Shown here in pieces: positions 56,800 through 64,000 of a DNA stretch of 64,000 nucleotides. The position numbers were made by a program, and so were the translations under genes. The notes under the pieces are model-generated. The model did not search any database, was not told the origin of the DNA, and saw only the letters and a program-made list of their open reading frames with translations. This DNA is from Daucus carota subsp. sativus (Eukaryota; Streptophyta; Magnoliopsida; Apiales; Apiaceae). The DNA is taken from NCBI RefSeq assembly GCF_001625215.2, contig NC_030383.2, forward strand, positions 1,314,779 to 1,378,778, given 5' to 3'. Position 1 is the stretch's first letter. The number at the start of each line of letters is the position of its first letter.

Positions 56800-59013
56800 A
56801 TGGAGAGACAATCTTCGCTGCTTCAGATTCCGCCCCCAACTTATGGGAACCTAATCACTGTTCTCAGTATCGACGGAGGTGGTATCAGAGGTCTCATTCC
56901 TTCTGCTATTCTTGAGTTTCTTGAATCTCAACTTCAGGTAATTAATCAATCAACTGTGATATTAGAATTAACTAATTTACCTAAGATTGCGTTTATGAAC
57001 ATGTATTTCATTTTAAATTTTGGATTTTGAATGACATGATTTGAAGTGTCATTTAAAATGGTATTTAACTGAATACTTATGTCTGGTGAATGTTGCGTTT
57101 TAACAGGAGCTAGATGGTGAAGATGCGAGGCTTGCTGATTACTTTGATGTCATCGGAGGCACGAGCACTGGTGGTCTCGTAACAGCCATGCTAACTGTCC
57201 CGGATAAAAACAAGCGTCCTCTTTTTGCTGCCAAAGATATCAAGCCTTTTTATCTCGAACATTGCCCAAAAATATTCCCACAAAAGAGGTATCCACGGAT
57301 ATTCACCACTGGCGTGAAACTTATTGAATTAATACATAGCGATTACTAACTAATTAAGATATTATCACCACTTGCATGAAACTTATGGAATTAATTCATA
57401 GCCATTAACTAATTAAGACGTCTTATTTTGGTTTCAGTATCTGGGGAATATTTGGTTTGCTTCGGAAACTAATCAAATTACTTGGGGGTCCTAAGTATGA
57501 TGGAAAATACCTTCATGGTGTTGTGAGAGAGAAGCTAAGAGAAACTAAGCTGCATCAGACCTTAACCAATGTAGTTATTCCAACTTTCGATATCAAGTGT
57601 TTGCAGCCCATAATCTTTTCGACTTATGAGGTCAGCTAAGTGTAAATAGTTAATATTTTGTTTCGAAATTTGTCTATTTTACTTAATAAATCTGCATGCA
57701 TGAGTACTCAATTGATTAAGATCTGACTGCAGGCCAAGAAGAACCCATGTGTTGATGCTCGACTATCTGATATATGCATTAGTACTTCTGCAGCTCCGAC
57801 GTACCTTCCTGCATATCGGTTCAGTAACTGCGATACTGAAGGGAATGTTCGTGAATACAATCTTATAGACGGCGGTGTTGCAGCCAATAACCCTGTACGC
57901 CTAATTAGCTCTCGCAGATAATTACTAACTGGAAAAAAAAAACAGAAATTTTAAATTTCTATGCATGTTCTGATCATGCATTCTAAATTTCTGCCTGCAG
58001 ACATTGGTTGCCATGAGTGAAGTAACGAAACAGATATACGATGGAAATCAAGATTTCTATCCAATAAAGCCAGCGGATTATGGTCGGTTTCTGATCATTT
58101 CACTAGGGACTGGCTGTGCAAAGATTGAAGAGAAATATAATGCAGATAGTGCGGCCAAATGGGGCGTTTTGGGATGGTTGATTCATCAAGGCTCAACTCC
58201 ATTAGTCGATGTTTTTACTCAGGCCAGTGGAGACATGGTTGATTACCATATTTCCGTACTTACTCAAGCTCTTCATTCTGAAGAAAACTATCTCAGAATT
58301 CAGGTAATATTCAATTTATGATATGTAATATGGACCTATATTATCCGGACTCGGCTAAAAATGTGTTCAACATGAATACATGTTACATATTCGATATTTT
58401 GAAAATTTTACATATTTTGACCTGAAATAAGGATTTGAGCGTCCATACCCAATTATCCATATCCGAATGTCGAGTTTCCTACACAAATTTTTGAGACAAA
58501 ATGAAGAATTGGCGTATAACACAGATATTGACGTAATTAAATTTTATCTTACAGTTTCGATGACTGAAGATCGTCCTAAACAAACATTTATATGTATATT
58601 GTATTCAGGACGACACGTTAACAGGGATCGACTCATCAGTAGACATATCAACAAAAGGGAACTTGGAAAAGCTGGTCGGAATCGGTGAAAATCTGTTGAA
58701 GAAGCCAGTTTCGAGAATTAATCTGGATAATGGAATCTACGAAGAAGTCAAGGATGGTGGCACTAATGAAGAAGCCTTAAAAAGGTCTGCATAATTACCG
58801 TACAAGTTTTAGCCATTATTATTTATAAGCTTGCACGGGGTTATCTGATTTTTAAATCCTGGTTCCGCCACTGCACATCACTGATCAATATACAGTAGAA
58901 TAACTTACTTGAATCACTTTTGCAGGTTTGCGAAGTTACTGTCAGATGAAAGGAGATTGAGAGAGATAAGGTCTCCACACAGAACCACAGCAGAAAATCC
59001 CAAAAATGCATAG
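56800..59013 (+). CDS. PLP2-like: Patatin-like acyl hydrolase 5 of 5 (PAT5), 7 exons
   Basis: Same predicted activity. Exons: 56800-56937, 57107-57288, 57438-57630, 57733-57894, 58001-58303, 58609-58784, 58926-59013; 1242 nt, 413 aa. DGGGIRG at 25-31, Ser66 in GTSTG, and Asp217 in DGGVAANNP are all present. Exon lengths 1-5 equal those of PAT1, and exon 3 reads S-I-W-G-I-F-G like PAT1 (S-I-G-G-I-F-G), so these two flanking copies look closest in structure. It keeps the last intron that PAT1 has lost. The exon 5 GTG motif reads SLGTGCAK where the other copies have SVGTG. The C-terminus is AENPKNA. Confidence 0.96.
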
Positions 59014-59493
59014 GCTTTTCGCTACAAGCTGAAATTTGGCCGTTTTGTACTGGTGGTCAAAGTGGACGAAAATAAAAATGACTTGATATTTTCTAATTCC
59101 TGCTGATCGTATATTGATAGTATTCCACAAATAATCATGTCATTATTTGTGATGATAATATGTAATCATTTATATTCTTTTCTTATTTAATTTAAAGTGG
59201 TAGTGAAATGCCAATATTCTTAATTTGTAAGATTTGTTATGTTGTATAATTGTATCTATTTTTTAATAATAATAAATGATTTATAAGCCTTCTAAAATAC
59301 GCATTTGATGAGCTTATTATTTACTACATCATGACATGTCACTCGGATATCATAATATTGTATTACTAAATAAAATACTCAACAAAAAATATTAATAGAG
59401 GAATTGTTACGAAAACCGTCATTGGAATTGATTAAAAAGAGGATGAAATAGTAGATTATCTATATATGTATGTGTGTCTATATATATAGTAAT

Positions 59494-59557
<64 letters not shown>

Positions 59558-60867
59558 TTCAAAATATTTTAGGTATATATTTATAATATAAAAGCTTATG
59601 CGTGTGTGGATGATTTTAAAGACAATTTTAAAACTGGGTCATAAATGAAATTTTGTTTGAAGGGTGGTTTCGGAGAACATAATTTTCGTTTAATATTAAC
59701 AAAGACAAAATTGAAACCAAATCTACTATAAAGATTTATGTTTTCTTTCATGACGATTCTCCACAAAATGAAAAGTGTTTATTGTTTTCTTTCACAACAA
59801 TTTTTTTATGCAGATCTTCCATTTAATTCTTGACATCTCAATACTTATAAAAATATAATAATAAATATAATAATATCTAATAATATACAAGTTAACTATC
59901 CTCATTCGAGTTACCTTCTACATTAAATATTATAAATTTTTTATTATTCTCATTTTCTTACTATACATATTTTTTAAACATCCACACTTGACCAAATATA
60001 AAAAGAACGGAGTGAATACTGGATTATGAATTAACGAGAAGTATTATCAGGTGAAATAACAAAATATTATAATAATATTTCTCATTTCACTTTTTCTCAA
60101 GAGAAATACCAGCAAAATAAGAACAAGGATTTTTCATGTCGAAATCCAATTCTACTTTCGTCCTATCAAATTATTTAGGTTTATTGATCGCACGCATAAC
60201 ATATTTTGAGACTCCTATAATATATAGTTTGAAAACATTTCTTTAAATTTTTTTAATAAAAAACTAAATTTCAAACTTTTATCCAGAGTTTCAAAATAGG
60301 TGTCAAAAAGTAACGTACAAAACTTGTTGAGATAGGAGTACTAATCTAAATATATTTTTTTTGCGGAGAAAATTTAAAATCAAATATACATCAAATTGAC
60401 TAAATTTTAAAGAATTTCAGAATCCAATTGATTCGGATTTCTTTCGCTTGTTTAATAAATTTGAAAAAAAAAATATTATTGTCAGATTAAAAAATACGGA
60501 GGTAAATCAATATACTTATATAAAGGAGAAGCATGAGGTGTTTAGGTTGCGCCTCTCAGAGATCTCAGTTCTATTTTTCTAATTTTCTGGAATTTTCGGA
60601 TGAAAAAATATCAAAAATAAAAACTGTCTTTTTTAGTTTCGGATATATTGAAAGAAAGTTTAAGACCTACTTTTTTTAAAATATCAAAATCAAATCAGAA
60701 TCTGAAACGATCATCATATTTTTGGAAAATATGTATGTCAAAAACAAAAAGTATTTTTGATAAGTCGGTCTTTTCTCAAATCAACCTCTATAAATTCAGG
60801 TGAGACTTCATAAAATTTAACACACAACTTTTCTTGAGCTTATTTGTCTTCTCCATCTAATACAATA
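59014..60867. other. Spacer downstream of the patatin cluster
   Basis: PAT5 3'UTR is followed by AT-rich DNA containing a long (AT)n tract. I see no gene between 59560 and 60860. Confidence 0.5.
59497..59554. repeat. (AT)n microsatellite, ~29 units
   Basis: An uninterrupted AT repeat of about 58 bp is preceded by shorter TA runs from 59458. Confidence 0.95.
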
Positions 60868-61370
60868 ATGAGTTACACTATGTTGGATGCTTTAAATGAC
60901 GATAGAGATGATTGGATGATAAGAGTAAGAGTTTGCCGGATGTGGTGGTCGACAAATCCTGGGAGAACAATATAGTCTTTGACATGATATTGATGGATGG
61001 AAAAGTTAATAGATTAACTGTGAGGGATATATGATTGTTCTTTATTTTTTTTATAATATTTGTTTTGTTCATCAGATATGTTTGTTATTGTTTTCTTTAT
61101 ATGGTTTACTTTGTATACATGAAAAGATTATTCATGCAACACTTTCACAATATCTGTTTGTTCGGTTCAAGCACCTTTTAAGTGAAGCTATTTATACAGT
61201 ATAAATAAAGGTTGTTGCAAGGGTAAATGGGTAATTATAGACCGAAATCTCATGGATTTAAATTGATGTTTTTGCAGACAATCAATCCAAAAAAGGAAAG
61301 AATCACTAATAAACCCGTGTATGGATTGGAGTTCATACGTCCCGAGATGATTAATGTTCGTACAACTTGA
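60868..61370 (+). pseudogene. RPA1-like (replication protein A large subunit) fragment, frameshifted
   Basis: From the ATG at 60868 the frame gives MSYTMLDALNDDRDDW and then IRVRVCRMWWSTNPG, which resembles the N-terminal OB-fold of plant RPA1-like proteins (W-IKVRVIRMW signature, family memory). After NPG the match continues in the +1 frame as NNIVFDMILMDGKVNRLTVR and stops at 61029. A further open piece after TTTTTGCAG at about 61276 (INPKKERITNKPVYGLEFIRP) could be a second exon remnant. Such fragments are common in plants, often linked to Helitron or MULE capture. It is unlikely to encode a functional protein. Confidence 0.5.
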
Positions 61371-61699
61371 ACATAATGTTTATCCCTATTAAAATTAAGA
61401 ATGGTTTTGGAGTTTTATCCCAATATCTTTTAGACTTTTACACACCTATGTTAAACACCATCAAAATTAAGATGTGTCGTGATTCATTACATGCAGATTT
61501 TTATTTTTATTTTTTCACTCATGAATTATAATCCAATTTTGCAATTTTATATATCAATATTGGTATTGCATCGAGATGTTTAAAATATAAAATTATTTTA
61601 TTCTATAATATTAATTTTAAATCATTAATATAATTTTTATAAACTGGCGCAAATTTATTTTATTTTATAAATATTAATATTAAATCATTAATATAATTT
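61371..61699. other. AT-rich spacer upstream of ORC2
   Basis: It contains a ~63-bp tandem duplication (TAAATCATTAATATAATTTT at about 61619 and 61682) just before the ORC2 promoter. No gene is seen. Confidence 0.55.
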
Positions 61700-61702
61700 T
61701 TA

Positions 61703-61785
61703 TTTCGCGGCTTCTCAACTTTCATCTTACAACGTTAAAAACGACGTCTTTTGGCGCGAGTTTCTGTATTGCGGTATTTTCGCGG
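61703..61785 (+). promoter_or_regulatory. Three E2F-type sites in the ORC2 promoter
   Basis: TTTCGCGG (61703-61710), TTTGGCGC (61750-61757) and TTTCGCGG (61778-61785) each fit the plant E2F consensus TTTSSCGS. They lie just upstream of the presumed leader of ORC2, a gene class known to be controlled by E2F at the G1/S transition. Confidence 0.65.
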
Positions 61786-61835
61786 CTTCGCACTTCACTG
61801 GTGCCCTAACTCTCATCCCCTTTCTGAGTACTCAG

Positions 61836-62141
61836 GTAATGCGCTACTTCATTCACAAATTCAAGTATTTAAAATTTGCTTAAATTTTTATTTTATTTAA
61901 TTGCAAAAAATGCAAGTGTGTGGTTAGGTGCTAGGTGTTTGATGAAAGTTCCCTGTGAGTTGTTTAGGCAATTACTCGTTATTTTCAAGGGGGCTCATTT
62001 TGATTCGAAGTATGTACTGTGCTAAATGTCTGCCGTTATAAGATGTGAAGTGTCTCTTAAGAATCCTTGTTGCTCGAATCATGTTTAAGAACCTATCCCT
62101 TCTAACTTTTTTGTGTGATTAGTTTTATGTTTGTTTTTAAT

Positions 62142-62181
<40 letters not shown>

Positions 62182-62745
62182 AGGGAGGGAGGGAGGGAGA
62201 GAGGGGGAGGGGAGGGAGAGAGAGAGGGGGAGGGGGAGAGAGGTCATGTTATATGACCATTGACCAGTTATGTGGTGTTGGGGATCAAGGTATTCGGAGA
62301 AGTCATAAAATAGATTATATAAGTTTGGCATAGTGTTTATTTATTAGTATAGATAGGTGACGCAGACTAAGCACTTTGTGAGAACACGGTTAGAGGTAGT
62401 GCGGGTATTGAGATTCGGTGATGGTTGTCCAATCAATTGGAACTGTTTGAGGAATTTTAGTTGGAGTGAATATACAGTAAAAAAAAAAGCTGCATTACTT
62501 GTTAATTGATGGGATTGGAGAGGAATTCAAAACGGCTAGAGGTTGACCCTATATCTATACTCGATTTTCGTGACACAGTTTGAACCCTAGGACTAGGAGT
62601 ATATGTTGTTGTAGATGAAGCATCAAGCTTGTTAACTACTTAGTTTACATAGATCCTTTGGGTTCATGTAGTAGGGAAATATACCCAAATTAGAGAATCT
62701 GATTTGCTTGACAGAGTGTTTGAGTTCATCTGTTTGTTTTTCCAG
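61836..62745 (+). other. ORC2 5'UTR intron
   Basis: Donor CTCAG|GTAATG at 61835/61836 and acceptor TTTTTCCAG at 62745 bracket a 910-bp likely 5'UTR intron, leaving about 41 leader bases before the ATG at 62787. It contains a GA-rich microsatellite. Confidence 0.6.
62145..62243. repeat. (GA)n / (GGGA)n microsatellite
   Basis: About 15 GA units pass into GGGA and GGGGA units over roughly 100 bp inside the ORC2 5'UTR intron. Confidence 0.95.
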
Positions 62746-62786
62746 GTATTGTGACACCCTTGAAATAATAGTTAACAGCTACAACT

Positions 62787-64000
62787 ATGGAGAGTACTGA
62801 TTTTGATGAAGGTGATTTTGAGTTTTCAAGAAACTACTTCCTAGCTAAAGAGTCAAGCACTTCTGTGAAGAGATCTACTCATAAGCTTTCTGATATCGAT
62901 ATTGTTGATGAACAGGTTCTGCTCCAGTTCTTAACTATTTCTCTTAGTGATAGTCACCAAATTTGTGTGCATTTATGACACCATTGGATTTACATGATAT
63001 ACGCCCTAACAAATATGCAGGAGCTTCGAGAAGCAGTTTCCAATATTGAGCCTAAACACGAGAAAGAAATTGATTTACTGATTAAAAGTTACAAATGTTT
63101 GTACTCCAAATGGGCTTTTGAGTTAAGGTGTGCAATCCCTTGAAAACTTGTTTATTCAATTGTTTGTAATTTGGGAGGGATGCTTCTGGGGTTGCAATTC
63201 AATATTTAATGTTAATCTATGTTTCTGTACCAACCCAGGGCTGGGTTTGGTCTCCTATTGTACGGTTTTGGATCTAAGAAAGCATTGATTGAAGATTTTG
63301 CTTCAACAACCTTGACTGGATATTCTGTTTTGGTGATCAATGGCTATCTTCAGTTAATTAATCTTAAACAGGTAATGTAAGCCTCGTAAAGCTGAACAAG
63401 ACCACTAACTTTATTTGGTAGTTTTACTTCTTTCTCCATGTTTGTCTTCATTTCATCTTCTAAATGAAGTTCTCCATCTGCATAATATGGTGGATTAGTT
63501 TTAAATAGCTGTTGTGTATAGTTTACTCTATTTTAGACATAATGCATATGTGCATGTACAAAATTTTATAAACAAATAAAAGAAAAACGATTGTTAAATA
63601 AAAGGAACTTTTCTGGGAGTTTAAAGGTGCCAGGTGATTGCTCTGTGGGGTTATTATATTCTGAAAAGAGGGTGGAATGTAAAATTATACTTGTGCTATA
63701 ATAGACTCAGTCCTCCTGCTAGTGTGTAGTATATATGAGTTCGGAACTTGGTATATACTTCAGGAACTCTAGAATCCACTGTAGCATATATTAGTTGACA
63801 CAAATAAAACTAAAAGATCAATGGTTTAGGTAGAATCAGCATGATGCTCAAGTTTGTCATACCGAGAAGGTACAATTATGAATCAAATGCCCTTTCTACC
63901 TTCCTGTGCCAAGGTTTGTACTCTCAGGTTGTGGGTTACAACATATGCCAGATGGTTCTTCAACAGTGTCTTACCTGTTTTTCTGTGTGTAGCCTAGGTT
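62787..64000 (+). CDS. ORC2: Origin recognition complex subunit 2, 5' part (first 3 exons)
   Basis: Subunit of the six-protein complex that marks replication origins in the nucleus and helps load the MCM helicase (family knowledge). Exons seen: 62787-62915, 63021-63127, 63239-63371, giving 123 residues. [20 protein letters not shown] opens the protein, followed by [20 protein letters not shown], then the conserved core start [33 protein letters not shown] and [13 protein letters not shown]. Plant ORC2 is about 360 aa, so roughly two thirds lies beyond the window. The next exon was not found before 64000; intron 3 is therefore at least 629 bp. The short acidic N-terminus is normal for plant ORC2. 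Confidence 0.93.

Noticed and set aside
62115-62333. Open frames encoding Arg-Glu-Gly repeats or Ser-Leu-Pro repeats
   Set aside because: They are translations of the GA microsatellite in the ORC2 5'UTR intron, not proteins.

Overview
This is plant nuclear DNA from a eudicot. The genes have many short exons with GT-AG introns, intergenic DNA is very AT-rich, and MITEs, Helitron ends, a solo LTR and a SINE-like element are scattered through introns and spacers. Carrot-family (Apiaceae) or another asterid origin is a guess from general gene and transposon style; nothing here proves the species. Exon models were built by hand from splice sites, reading phase and remembered family similarity. Every complete model has a length divisible by three and an open frame.

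Layout: (1) 184-6572 (+) an 11-exon MEKK-type MAP kinase kinase kinase, MAPKKK5-like, 665 aa. (2) 6573-9563 spacer with a nested pair of TIR elements. (3) 9564-18012 (+) a 16-exon gamma-tubulin complex component 5-like gene, 972 aa, with a 5'UTR intron. (4) 18821-20987 (-) a two-exon thioredoxin-like protein, CRLC active site, 194 aa, convergent with GCP5. (5) 21790-31920 (+) an 18-exon S9 prolyl-oligopeptidase-family hydrolase, 732 aa, divergent from the thioredoxin-like gene. (6) 35944-59013 (+) five tandem, same-strand patatin-like acyl hydrolase genes (PAT1 to PAT5 here), each 397-420 aa with an intact Ser/Asp dyad, separated by transposon-rich spacers. (7) 60868-61370 a broken RPA1-like fragment. 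(8) 62787 to the window end (+) the 5' part of ORC2, with E2F-like sites in its promoter.

How the genes relate: the single-copy genes (MAPKKK, GCP5, thioredoxin-like, S9 hydrolase, ORC2) are unrelated housekeeping or signalling genes. The patatin cluster is the lineage-specific part. Its members share exon structure and stretches of promoter, and then differ by individual events: an exact intron loss (PAT1), an intron that reads through in frame (PAT2), deletion of a splice acceptor between short direct repeats with a likely replacement acceptor (PAT3), and a tandem acceptor (PAT4). Their lipid acyl hydrolase role is inferred from the family. I found no CRISPR array, tRNA, rRNA or clearly new enzymatic system. 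The most unusual structures are the exon-2-like repeat array inside intron 1 of the S9 gene, the PAT3 acceptor deletion, and the foldback MULE-type element upstream of PAT2.
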